Positions 6,450 through 13,766 of a stretch of DNA of 21,841 nucleotides are shown here, one piece after another; position 1 is the first letter of the stretch; every line of letters starts with the position of its first letter. The DNA comes from an uncultured Prevotella sp. (lineage in GTDB: Bacteria > Bacteroidota > Bacteroidia > Bacteroidales > Bacteroidaceae). The stretch covers positions 1 through 21,841 of the forward strand of contig UQQN01000036.1 in NCBI GenBank assembly GCA_900543155.1, in the 5' to 3' direction. Made by a program: the position numbers and the translations under genes. Below the pieces are notes generated by a model that saw nothing but the letters and a program-made list of their open reading frames with translations, searched no databases and had not been told where the DNA came from.

Positions 6450-6518
6450 TTGCTTTATGTGCTAAAATGCTAATGGGGAAATGTAAGATTGTGTCACACC
6501 CCTCCTTAGCTTTAATTA

Positions 6519-8072
6519 TTAAAGAGGAATATTGCCGTGTTTCTTTGCGGGACGAGTTTCACGCTTGTTTTCGAGTTGAGCGAGTGCGCGGCAAATGCGG
6601 AAACGTGTGTTGCGTGGCTCGATTACATCGTCAACGTAGCCATATTCTGCAGCCTTATAGGGGTTGGTAAAGAGGTCGTTGTATTCCTTCTCCTTTTCGG
6701 CAAGGAATGCCTTGGGATCCTCCTTAGTCTTAGCCTCTTTGCCATCGAGAATAGCTACAGCACCCGAAGCACCCATTACAGCAATCTCGGCTGAGGGCCA
6801 TGCATAGTTCAAGTCGGCTTTGAGTTGTTTACAACCCATCACAATGTGTGAACCACCATAGCTCTTGCGCAATGTTACGGTAACCTTAGGTACAGTAGCT
6901 TCGCCATAAGCGTAGAGCAACTTAGCACCATGGTCAATTACACCGTTATATTCCTGACCTGTACCAGGAAGGAATCCGGGAACGTCAACAAGTGAAACGA
7001 TAGGAATATTGAAACAGTCGCAGAAACGAACGAAACGAGCAGCCTTGCGCGAAGCGTTGCAGTCTAATACACCTGCATATACGCTAGGTTGGTTAGCTAC
7101 TACACCTACACTCTGACCATTGAAGCGAGCAAAACCAATAATGATGTTGCGTGCAAAGTTGCGGTGAACTTCCATAAACTCACCATTATCAACTACTGCA
7201 CCAATCACCTTATACATGTCGTAAGCCATGTTGGGGTTGTCGGGAATAATTTCGTTAAGTGAGTCTTCCTTGCGGTCGATGGGGTCGGTGCATTCTACGC
7301 GTGGTGCACGCTCCATATTGTTTTGGGGCATGTACGAGAGCAAACGACGGATGGTTTGTGCAAAGTCCTCTTCGGTCTTTGCTGTGAAGTGGCAAACACC
7401 ACTCTTAGTAGAGTGAACGGCAGCACCACCGAGGTCTTCCTGAGTAACGTCCTCGCCAGTAACAGTCTTCACTACCTTCGGACCTGTAAGGAACATGTAG
7501 CTAATGCCTTCGAGCATAACTACAAAGTCAGTAAGAGCGGGTGAATAAACAGCACCACCGGCACAAGGACCGCAGATACCAGAGATTTGAGGTACTACGC
7601 CTGAAGCCTCAATGTTGCGCTGGAATATTTCACCAAAGCCAGCCAAGGCATTGATACCTTCTTGAATACGTGCACCACCTGAATCGTTCAAGCCAATGCA
7701 AGGCGCACCCATTTTCATACTCTGATCCATTACCTTGCAAATCTTTTGTGCCATGGTTTCAGAGAGTGAGCCACCGTTTACGGTAAAGTCTTGGGCAAAA
7801 ACGTATACCAAACGACCATTGATGGTACCGCTACCAGCAACTACACCGTCACCCAAAAATTGTTTCTTCTCCATGCCAAAGTTGTGGCAACGGTGAAGTT
7901 TAAACATATCCATTTCCTCGAATGAGCCCTTGTCGAGCAAGAGTTCGATGCGTTCGCGAGCAGTTGCCTTACCTTTGGCGTGCTGCTTTTCAATGGCCTT
8001 TTCGCCACCGCCCAAACGAGCCTTCTGACGAAGCTCTACGAGCTGCTTGATTTTCTTAAGTTGTTCACTCAT
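6519..8072 (-). CDS. mmdA: Methylmalonyl-CoA decarboxylase alpha subunit (carboxyltransferase)
   Basis: A 517-residue acyl-CoA carboxyltransferase of the MmdA/PccB type. Visible motifs are ARERIELLLDKGSFEE near residue 40, FAQDFTVNGGSLSE (93-105), GGARIQEG at 132-139, GPCAGGAVYSPALTDF at 168-183 (first oxyanion region), VDVPGFLPGTGQEYNG (362-377), and YGGSHIVMG with MGASGAVAIL at 433-442 (second oxyanion region). It moves the carboxyl group between methylmalonyl-CoA and biotin in the succinate-propionate pathway. It is the first gene of a three-gene operon with a 257-base leader containing the inverted repeat at 8223-8308. MmdA and PccB cannot be separated by sequence reading alone; the Bacteroidales context favours decarboxylase. 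Confidence 0.88.
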   Translation of the reverse strand: MSEQLKKIKQLVELRQKARLGGGEKAIEKQHAKGKATARERIELLLDKGSFEEMDMFKLHRCHNFGMEKKQFLGDGVVAGSGTINGRLVYVFAQDFTVNGGSLSETMAQKICKVMDQSMKMGAPCIGLNDSGGARIQEGINALAGFGEIFQRNIEASGVVPQISGICGPCAGGAVYSPALTDFVVMLEGISYMFLTGPKVVKTVTGEDVTQEDLGGAAVHSTKSGVCHFTAKTEEDFAQTIRRLLSYMPQNNMERAPRVECTDPIDRKEDSLNEIIPDNPNMAYDMYKVIGAVVDNGEFMEVHRNFARNIIIGFARFNGQSVGVVANQPSVYAGVLDCNASRKAARFVRFCDCFNIPIVSLVDVPGFLPGTGQEYNGVIDHGAKLLYAYGEATVPKVTVTLRKSYGGSHIVMGCKQLKADLNYAWPSAEIAVMGASGAVAILDGKEAKTKEDPKAFLAEKEKEYNDLFTNPYKAAEYGYVDDVIEPRNTRFRICRALAQLENKRETRPAKKHGNIPL

Positions 8073-8084
8073 AATTGTTAATTT

Positions 8085-8214
8085 GCTAATGAGCTTTTTG
8101 TGAATGAGCTAATTGCTAATGGTTGATTTTATATCAGAAAAACGTATGCTTTCTTTATTAAAACCATCCTAATATGCTAATTGGCTTATAATCTGTTTTT
8201 ATTAAATTGCTAAT
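8085..8214. repeat. Five interspersed GCTAAT motifs
   Basis: GCTAAT occurs at 8085, 8108, 8115, 8176 and 8209, usually as TTGCTAATG or GCTAATTG, in the AT-rich leader just before mmdA. A similar copy lies at 6470. The pattern resembles the scattered TTAGCA words often seen between Bacteroidales genes; the function is unknown. Confidence 0.5.
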
Positions 8215-8222
8215 GAATCAAT

Positions 8223-8308
8223 GAAATCGTCTAAACTTTTATGAAGTTCAAGTCTAGAAGAGACAAAAGTTTAAATCTAATCTTCGTCAGAAAAGTTTAG
8301 ACGACTTC
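8223..8308. repeat. Inverted repeat with a third competing arm in the mmdA leader
   Basis: The arm at 8223-8240 and the arm at 8291-8308 (AAAAGTTTAGACGACTTC) are complementary at 17 of 18 positions, 50 bases apart. A third copy, AAAAGTTTAAA at 8265-8275, lies between them in the same orientation as the second arm. In the mmdA transcript either upstream copy can pair with the last arm, giving two mutually exclusive hairpins. The stretch lies about 150-235 bases before the mmdA start. Confidence 0.7.
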
Positions 8309-8335
8309 AATATGTCCATTATCAAAAATTCAGCG

Positions 8336-8343
8336 CAAAGATA
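8336..8343 (-). promoter_or_regulatory. Candidate -7 element of the mmd operon
   Basis: On the minus strand this reads TATCTTTG followed by C, a perfect match to TAnnTTTG. No clear TTTG is present 20 bases upstream. If used, it gives a leader of about 257 bases that includes the inverted repeats. Confidence 0.45.
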
Positions 8344-8346
8344 CGC

Positions 8347-8385
8347 ATTTATTCGCACACATATTGAAAAAGTGTGCGAATAAAT
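8347..8385. repeat. 14-bp perfect inverted repeat between mmdA and serC
   Basis: ATTTATTCGCACAC at 8347-8360 and its exact complement at 8372-8385, separated by 11 bases. It sits between the divergent mmdA and serC promoters and overlaps the expected -33 region of the mmdA promoter, so it could be an operator. It has no U-run. Apart from this and the features listed, the 373-base gap holds no gene. Confidence 0.65.
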
Positions 8386-8429
8386 AAACTTTATGTGAAC
8401 TAAAATACCAATTATTGCCAAAAAACGCA

Positions 8430-8437
8430 TAACTTCG
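8430..8437 (+). promoter_or_regulatory. Candidate -7 element of serC
   Basis: TAACTTCG differs from TAnnTTTG at one base and is followed by C. It lies only 8 bases before the serC ATG, which would make the transcript leaderless or nearly so. No convincing -33 box is seen. Confidence 0.35.
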
Positions 8438-8445
8438 CCGTCAAT

Positions 8446-9522
8446 ATGACACATCAAGCACTCTATAACTTTGGTGCAGGCCCTGCCATGCTCCCCGCAG
8501 AGGTGGTTCGTGCCACAGCACAAGCGGTAACAAACTATCAGGGAATGGGCATTTCGCTCATGGAGATGGGACATCGCACCCCACAGTTTAAGGCAGTGAT
8601 GGTAGAAGCACAAGACCTCATGCGCGAGCTTCTTCACATCCCTGCCACTCACAGTGTGCTCTTTTTAGGTGGAGGTGCTCGTTTGCAATTTAGTATGGTG
8701 CCTATGAATTTGCTCAAGCATAAGGCAGCCTATCTTGATAGTGGACATTGGGCACACCAAGCCATGGACGAGGCACGTCTTTGGGGTGAAACCATTTGTG
8801 TGGCTTCTACCGAGTCGGATAATTACACACACATTCCGCATCACTATCACATCCCTACAGATGTTGACTACTTACATATAACCACCAATAATACGATTTA
8901 TGGCACTGAACTTCGCACGGATATAGATAGTCCTGTGCCTTTGGTGGCAGATATGTCGAGCGATATTCTTACGCGTCCTATAGATATAAGTCGTTACGAC
9001 CTTATTTATGGAGGTGCTCAAAAGAATTTGTCAATGGCAGGTGTAACTTTTGTTATTGTGCGTAACGAGGCTGTAATTCCCTCCATACGTCCTTTGCCTG
9101 CCATGCTTAGTTATGCCACACATATTCAGCACGAGGGTATGTATAATACGCCCCCCATGCTACCTATTTACACCGCCCTGCAAACTCTGCGGTGGGTAAA
9201 GGCACGAGGGGGAGTGTGTGAGATGGAACGTCGTGCTAAAGAGCGTGCAAAATTGCTCTATGCTGCCATTGACGAGAGTAATATTTTTCATGGTACTGCC
9301 CAAAGTGCTGACCGTTCGCTTATGAATATATGCTTTGTGCTTAATAAGGACTATCAACATCTTGAAGACCGTTTCGCACAATTTGCCCTTGACCGGGGTA
9401 TTTATGCCATTAAAGGACATCGTTCGGTAGGTGGTTTCCGTGCATCGTGCTATAATGCCATGCCCTTAGCAGGTGTTGAGGCTTTAGTGCAATGTATTCG
9501 TGATTTTGAACAGACTGTTTAA
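8446..9522 (+). CDS. serC: Phosphoserine aminotransferase
   Basis: A 358-residue PLP-dependent class V aminotransferase. The start NFGAGPAMLPAEVV, then SLMEMGHRT, the loop FLGGGARLQF, the DMSSDI segment, and YGGAQKNLSMAG with Lys193 as Schiff-base lysine are all SerC hallmarks; the C-terminal GHRSVGGFRASCYNAMPLAGVEAL is also typical. It converts 3-phosphohydroxypyruvate and glutamate to O-phosphoserine in the cytoplasm, and the same enzyme can serve in pyridoxal-phosphate synthesis. Length is normal. In many Bacteroidales serA follows serC; here serA is not next, and the next gene downstream is an unrelated FAD enzyme after an 86-base gap. Confidence 0.95.
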   Translation: MTHQALYNFGAGPAMLPAEVVRATAQAVTNYQGMGISLMEMGHRTPQFKAVMVEAQDLMRELLHIPATHSVLFLGGGARLQFSMVPMNLLKHKAAYLDSGHWAHQAMDEARLWGETICVASTESDNYTHIPHHYHIPTDVDYLHITTNNTIYGTELRTDIDSPVPLVADMSSDILTRPIDISRYDLIYGGAQKNLSMAGVTFVIVRNEAVIPSIRPLPAMLSYATHIQHEGMYNTPPMLPIYTALQTLRWVKARGGVCEMERRAKERAKLLYAAIDESNIFHGTAQSADRSLMNICFVLNKDYQHLEDRFAQFALDRGIYAIKGHRSVGGFRASCYNAMPLAGVEALVQCIRDFEQTV

Positions 9523-9580
9523 ACACTTATTTTTGGTAGAAGATTTCTCAAGAAGACTTTTGCTGCTTCTTAGCCTATAT

Positions 9581-9599
9581 TTCATTATTCATTATTCAT
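9581..9599 (+). repeat. Short tandem TTCATTA repeat
   Basis: TTCATTA occurs two and a half times in a row just before the ATG at 9609. Bacteroidales intergenic DNA often contains such runs. No function is assigned. Confidence 0.5.
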
Positions 9600-9608
9600 C
9601 CCTCCAAC

Positions 9609-11513
9609 ATGTATAATAGCAACAACCGAGGACGAAATGCGCGACCTAATGCCAAGGGAAAAGCGCAAGGTTCTCAAAACTATAAGAAATCAAACGATAA
9701 TCGTAGCAATAGCTCTGCACATAAAACTCGTAACAAAGACAGTTTCAAATCTTTTTCGAGTCATGATTCAAGTAGTAAAAAGTTCGTACCTCGTCGTCCG
9801 GGGCAGCGTCCATTTACTGCTGCAACTCCTTGTGTAGAGTCGCGTGAAAATGCAGCACCTCAACAATCTACTAATTCTTTTAGAATCGATGACGAGGGGC
9901 GCATGATAACTATGCGCGTTACACCTGACGTGGCTTACGACGAAGAACGCCTAAAGCGTTATATTGCTGAAGAAATGCACATTGATGTGCGCACTATAAA
10001 TGCCTTGCGCATTCGCAAACGCAGTATAGATGCTCGTCAACGTACAATCTTTGTGAACCTTAGCACTGAGGTTTATATTAACAAAATGCCGCCTCAGCTT
10101 GACTTTGAACCCGTAGAATATCATGATGTAAGTCGTGCCGAAAGAGTAATAGTGGTAGGTGCAGGTCCTGGTGGACTTTTTGCAGCACTTCGCCTTATTG
10201 AATTAGGAAAACGTCCTGTGGTGTTAGAGCGTGGAAAAGATGTACACGAACGTCGTAAAGACATAGCCCTTATTTCGCGCGAACATAAGGTAAATGGCGA
10301 GAGTAACTATTCGTTTGGCGAAGGCGGAGCAGGTGCATTCTCTGATGGTAAACTCTATACTCGTTCAAAGAAACGTGGTAATGTAGAAAAAATATTGCGT
10401 GTATTCTGTCAGTTTGGTGCATCCACCGATATTCTTATAGATGCCCATCCCCACATAGGTACCGATCGTTTACCTCGCATTATAGAGAGCATGCGCAACA
10501 AAATTATAGAATGTGGGGGTGAAGTACATTTTAATACCCGTGTCGATCGCATTATTGTGGAAAAAGATGTTGTAAAGGGTGTGGCATGCAACACAGGCGA
10601 AACTTTTAATGGACCTGTAATTTTGGCTACAGGACATTCAGCCCGCGATGTCTATCGTCATTTGCATGAGTCGGGCATTACGATTCAACAAAAAGGTATC
10701 GCTGTGGGTGTGCGTCTTGAGCACCCCTCGGCATTGATAGATCAAATACAATATCATAACCCCAATGGCCGTGGCAAATATCTGCCTGCTGCCGAATATA
10801 GCTATGTTGCGCAGAGTGGTGGGCGTGGTGTATACAGTTTCTGTATGTGTCCTGGTGGCATTGTGGTACCTGCAGCAAGTGGTCCGCAACAGTTGGTGGT
10901 AAATGGCATGAGTCCCTCTACGCGTAACTCGGCATGGAGCAATTCGGGCATGGTGGTTGAAACACGTCCCGAGGACTTGGATGGAGAGTTAACGCCCTTC
11001 CTTACCGAGGCTATGGCAGATGGTGGTTTTGCCGAAACACATGCAGATATTTTTGACCCCAACAACCCGTTGCGCATGATGTATTTTCAAGAAGCACTCG
11101 AAAAAGCATGTTGGCAACAAGGCAACCGCAGTCAAACAGCTCCTGCACAACGCATGGCTGATTTTGTAAATTGTCGATTGAGTTATGATTTGCCCAAGTC
11201 AAGCTATACGCCGGGGTTGGTGTCATCGCCCTTGCACTTTTGGATGCCACGTTTCATTACCACACGTCTTATAGAAGGCTTCAATGCCTTTGGTCGACGT
11301 AGCCGTGGTTTCTTAACCAACGAAGCCATTCTTATAGCAGCCGAAACACGTACTTCGGCACCTGTTCGTATTTTGCGCGATAACGACACACTTTGCCATG
11401 TCAAGGTGAGTGGACTTTATCCTTGTGGCGAAGGTGCAGGTTATGCGGGGGGCATTGTGAGTGCAGCCATTGATGGTGAACGTTGTGCTGAGGCTTGTGC
11501 AGCCGTATTGTAG
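9609..11513 (+). CDS. FAD-dependent dehydrogenase with polar N-terminal extension
   Basis: A 634-residue protein. Residues 1 to about 95 are low-complexity, rich in Asn, Ser, Arg and Lys, and look disordered. Residues about 100-160 (MRVTPDVAYDEERLKRYIAEE, then RIRKRSIDARQR) match the small N-terminal domain of the uncharacterised COG2509-type dehydrogenases. The Rossmann FAD motif VVGAGPGGLFAA (G184, G186, G189) follows, and GLYPCGEGAGYAGGIVSAAIDG near the C-terminus is the family's second flavin motif. It is presumably a cytoplasmic flavin oxidoreductase; the substrate is unknown. Family members are usually near 520-540 residues, so the extension is an addition. No clear promoter was found before it. 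Confidence 0.85.
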   Translation: MYNSNNRGRNARPNAKGKAQGSQNYKKSNDNRSNSSAHKTRNKDSFKSFSSHDSSSKKFVPRRPGQRPFTAATPCVESRENAAPQQSTNSFRIDDEGRMITMRVTPDVAYDEERLKRYIAEEMHIDVRTINALRIRKRSIDARQRTIFVNLSTEVYINKMPPQLDFEPVEYHDVSRAERVIVVGAGPGGLFAALRLIELGKRPVVLERGKDVHERRKDIALISREHKVNGESNYSFGEGGAGAFSDGKLYTRSKKRGNVEKILRVFCQFGASTDILIDAHPHIGTDRLPRIIESMRNKIIECGGEVHFNTRVDRIIVEKDVVKGVACNTGETFNGPVILATGHSARDVYRHLHESGITIQQKGIAVGVRLEHPSALIDQIQYHNPNGRGKYLPAAEYSYVAQSGGRGVYSFCMCPGGIVVPAASGPQQLVVNGMSPSTRNSAWSNSGMVVETRPEDLDGELTPFLTEAMADGGFAETHADIFDPNNPLRMMYFQEALEKACWQQGNRSQTAPAQRMADFVNCRLSYDLPKSSYTPGLVSSPLHFWMPRFITTRLIEGFNAFGRRSRGFLTNEAILIAAETRTSAPVRILRDNDTLCHVKVSGLYPCGEGAGYAGGIVSAAIDGERCAEACAAVL

Positions 11514-11560
11514 TTTTTAAAATCAGCATTGCTGTTTAACAAAACAAAATATAGACCTTT

Positions 11561-11628
11561 TTAAAAGGGGGTATAGGTATTTTTAAAAGATGGTAGTGAC
11601 GTCTAAAAAATGCCTATGCCCCCTTAAA
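11561..11628. terminator. Long imperfect hairpin after the FAD dehydrogenase gene
   Basis: The arms at 11561-11585 and 11604-11628 pair along about 25 positions with a few mismatches (AAGGGGG/CCCCCTT and ATAGG/CCTAT cores). It follows the dehydrogenase stop by 48 bases. The T-run beyond the plus-strand arm is missing, so terminator activity is uncertain. Confidence 0.4.
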
Positions 11629-11670
11629 CATAGAATTTAAAGTCGTAGCATATTATTTCTTTTCAAAAGA

Positions 11671-11709
11671 TTGCGCGATATATAAATTCTACCTACCTTT
11701 GTCAAGGTA
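11671..11709 (+). promoter_or_regulatory. Promoter of the SIMPL gene with overlapping palindrome
   Basis: TTG at 11671-11673, a 20-base spacer, then TACCTTTG at 11694-11701 form a very good Bacteroidetes promoter. The -7 box is half of a palindrome, TACCTT (11694-11699) and AAGGTA (11704-11709), which may be an operator. The leader is about 105-110 bases. Confidence 0.65.
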
Positions 11710-11819
11710 AGTTGTAGAGGCATTACTTATGCGTTTCAACCTATCGTAAAGCTAGTTATACTTGTACGAATCTATTTTTAAAAACAAATTATAAACCTAA
11801 ACACTAAGGAGGGATGATT

Positions 11820-12533
11820 ATGAACATTCACATTAGTACAGGAGTAAAGCAGGCACTCATATTAGCTGTGGGCATTGTGGTGCTTGGCTTTTGCGTAAGC
11901 TCAGGACTCAAGAGCTTGGCAGGAAAAGACCGTAAGGTCGTGGTAAAGGGTTTGGCAGAGAAAGAAGTTGAGGCTGATAAAGTGACATGGCCTATTCTGT
12001 CGAAAGAGATTGGCAATGAATTGCCCGATCTTTATCAAAAAATCAATGAAACCACACGTGTGATTCGTCGGTTCTTGTTAGACCATGGATTGAAAGAGGA
12101 TGAGATTGTTGTGAATGCCCCCGTAGTGATTGACCTAAATGCCGATCGCTATGGCGATAATCGTAGTCCGTATCGTTATAACATTACGTCGATTATTACT
12201 GTAACATCAAACAAAGTGTCTCTTGTGCGCAATATTATTGCGCGTCAAGGTGATTTGCTGCAAAAAGGGGTAGCTATTGTAGATGGTGGTTATGATAATC
12301 CCGTGAAATATGAGTATGTGTCTTTTGCCAAGATGAAACCCCAAATGATGCAAGAGGCTATCGAAAATGCACAACAAACAGCTGAGCAGTTTGCCCAAAA
12401 TAGTAAGAGCCAAATCAATAAGATTATGGATGCTGACCAAGGTCAGTTCTCTATAGATGATCGTGACTCGAATACTCCTTATATAAAGAAGATTAGAGTG
12501 GTAACCACGGTGACTTATTCTTTGAAAGACTAA
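11820..12533 (+). CDS. SIMPL-domain (DUF541) periplasmic protein
   Basis: A 237-residue protein. AAGGAGG at 11807-11813 is a strong Shine-Dalgarno site. It touches an ATG at 11814 but sits 6 bases from the ATG at 11820, so I chose the latter. Residues 9-28 form one hydrophobic signal anchor; the rest faces the periplasm. The opening KVVVKGLAEKEVEADKVTWPI and the later ITSIITVTSNKVSLVRNII match SIMPL/DUF541 proteins, which fold into oligomeric beta-rich assemblies of uncertain function (BP26 and YggE-like). It is alone in its transcript: promoter upstream at 11671 and the nucleotidyltransferase downstream has its own promoter. Confidence 0.85.
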   Translation: MNIHISTGVKQALILAVGIVVLGFCVSSGLKSLAGKDRKVVVKGLAEKEVEADKVTWPILSKEIGNELPDLYQKINETTRVIRRFLLDHGLKEDEIVVNAPVVIDLNADRYGDNRSPYRYNITSIITVTSNKVSLVRNIIARQGDLLQKGVAIVDGGYDNPVKYEYVSFAKMKPQMMQEAIENAQQTAEQFAQNSKSQINKIMDADQGQFSIDDRDSNTPYIKKIRVVTTVTYSLKD

Positions 12534-12605
12534 GTGGGTTTTACCAACTTGTTGTGTTTGGGCAGAATATTTTAAAAAAGTTGTTGCATTAAGGCACGAA
12601 AAAAC

Positions 12606-12637
12606 TTTGTTTATTAGCAAGTTTTTTGCTACTTTTG
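12606..12637 (+). promoter_or_regulatory. Promoter of the nucleotidyltransferase gene
   Basis: TTTG at 12606-12609, a 20-base spacer, and TACTTTTG at 12630-12637 followed by C match both Bacteroidetes promoter boxes exactly, at the ideal spacing. The leader would be about 78 bases. Confidence 0.75.
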
Positions 12638-12721
12638 CAAAGTATTTGTGGCAAACCAGCATACTGAGGTGCCATATTCTACGAATTAAACATCTATCAA
12701 ACAAACATATTTTATTAGCAA

Positions 12722-13633
12722 ATGAAACCTACTCTCTTTCTCCTCGCAGCAGGAATGGGTAGCCGCTACGGCGGTTTGAAACAGCTTGATGAGCTTGGCC
12801 CTCACGGCGAAACCATCATGGATTATTCAATCTACGATGCCATTAAGGCTGGCTTCGGCAAGTTGGTTTTCGTTATTCGTAAGGATTTTGAAGAAGACTT
12901 CCGTCGCATCGTACTTTCTAAGTACGAAGGTCACATTCCTTGCGAACTCGTGTTCCAAGATTTGAACGCACTTCCCGAAGGTTTCACCTGCCCTGAAGGT
13001 CGTACTAAGCCTTGGGGTACTAACCACGCTCTTATGATGGGCGAAAGCGTTATCAACGAACCGTTCGCTGTGTTGAACTGCGATGACTTCTATGATCGTG
13101 ATGCTTTCCAAGTTATGGGTAAGTGGCTTTCTGAACTCCCCGAAGGTAGCACTGGAAAGTATGCTATGGTGGGCTTCCGTGTAGGTAATACGCTTTCAGA
13201 CAGTGGTACTGTAAGCCGTGGTGTATGCGAAAACGATGATCAGCACCACTTGACTTCAGTAGTTGAGCGCACTAAGATTCAGCGTTTCGACGGTGTTGTG
13301 AAGTATCTTGACGATAATGATGAATGGGTTGCTATCTCAGATAACACACCTGTTTCTATGAACTTCTGGGGCTTCACTCCCGACTATTTCAAGCACAGCG
13401 ATGAATACTTCAAGACTTTCTTGAGCGATCCTAAGAACATGGAGAACTTGAAGAGCGAATTCTTCATCCCCTTGATGGTTGACCACTTGATTAAGACTGG
13501 TAAGGCTACTTGTGAAGTTCTCGACACTACTTCTAAGTGGTTCGGTGTTACTTATCCCGAGGATCGTCCGGGCGTAGTAGAAAAGTTCCAGAAACTTGCT
13601 GACGAAGGTCAATATCCTGAAAAGATGTTCTAA
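12722..13633 (+). CDS. Sugar-phosphate nucleotidyltransferase-like protein
   Basis: A 303-residue protein beginning with the NTP-transferase signature LLAAGMGSRYGGLKQLDELG (G11-x-G13-S-R15), followed by GTNHALMMG and the metal-binding type segment NCDDFYDR (D121, D122). Such enzymes transfer a nucleotidyl group to a sugar phosphate or related molecule; the substrate cannot be read from sequence, and LicC-type cytidylyltransferase activity is one option. Codon use differs from its neighbours: Lys is nearly always AAG and Asn mostly AAC, with many CGT and GGT codons, as in highly expressed genes. It has a strong promoter and tandem hairpins after its stop. Confidence 0.85.
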   Translation: MKPTLFLLAAGMGSRYGGLKQLDELGPHGETIMDYSIYDAIKAGFGKLVFVIRKDFEEDFRRIVLSKYEGHIPCELVFQDLNALPEGFTCPEGRTKPWGTNHALMMGESVINEPFAVLNCDDFYDRDAFQVMGKWLSELPEGSTGKYAMVGFRVGNTLSDSGTVSRGVCENDDQHHLTSVVERTKIQRFDGVVKYLDDNDEWVAISDNTPVSMNFWGFTPDYFKHSDEYFKTFLSDPKNMENLKSEFFIPLMVDHLIKTGKATCEVLDTTSKWFGVTYPEDRPGVVEKFQKLADEGQYPEKMF

Positions 13634-13648
13634 TTTTAGAACCCAATA

Positions 13649-13695
13649 AAATAAAAATCCCGTCTACCCACAAAAGGTAAACGGGATTTTTATTT
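13649..13695. terminator. Bidirectional terminator
   Basis: A perfect 15-bp stem (13649-13663 and 13681-13695) with AAATAAAAA/TTTTTATTT ends, plus an inner TACC/GGTA pairing, acts for the nucleotidyltransferase on the plus strand and for the macroglobulin gene on the minus strand. Confidence 0.9.
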
Positions 13696-13696
13696 G

Positions 13697-13752
13697 TCCG
13701 TGAATTATCCATGTGGTTTAAAGATAAATGCATGGATAATTCGCGGGTTTTT
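13697..13752 (+). terminator. Second hairpin directly after the first
   Basis: GAATTATCCATG at 13702-13713 pairs with its exact complement at 13731-13742, and the stem extends outwards through CCG/CGG. GTTTTT follows on the plus strand, giving a second terminator-like structure right after the first. Confidence 0.6.
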
Positions 13753-13766
13753 CAGTTTTAGGGAAA

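Noticed and set aside
8287..8652. 121-residue minus-strand frame across the serC start
   Set aside because: Its main part is antisense to serC and the rest crosses the palindromic gap; no family features.
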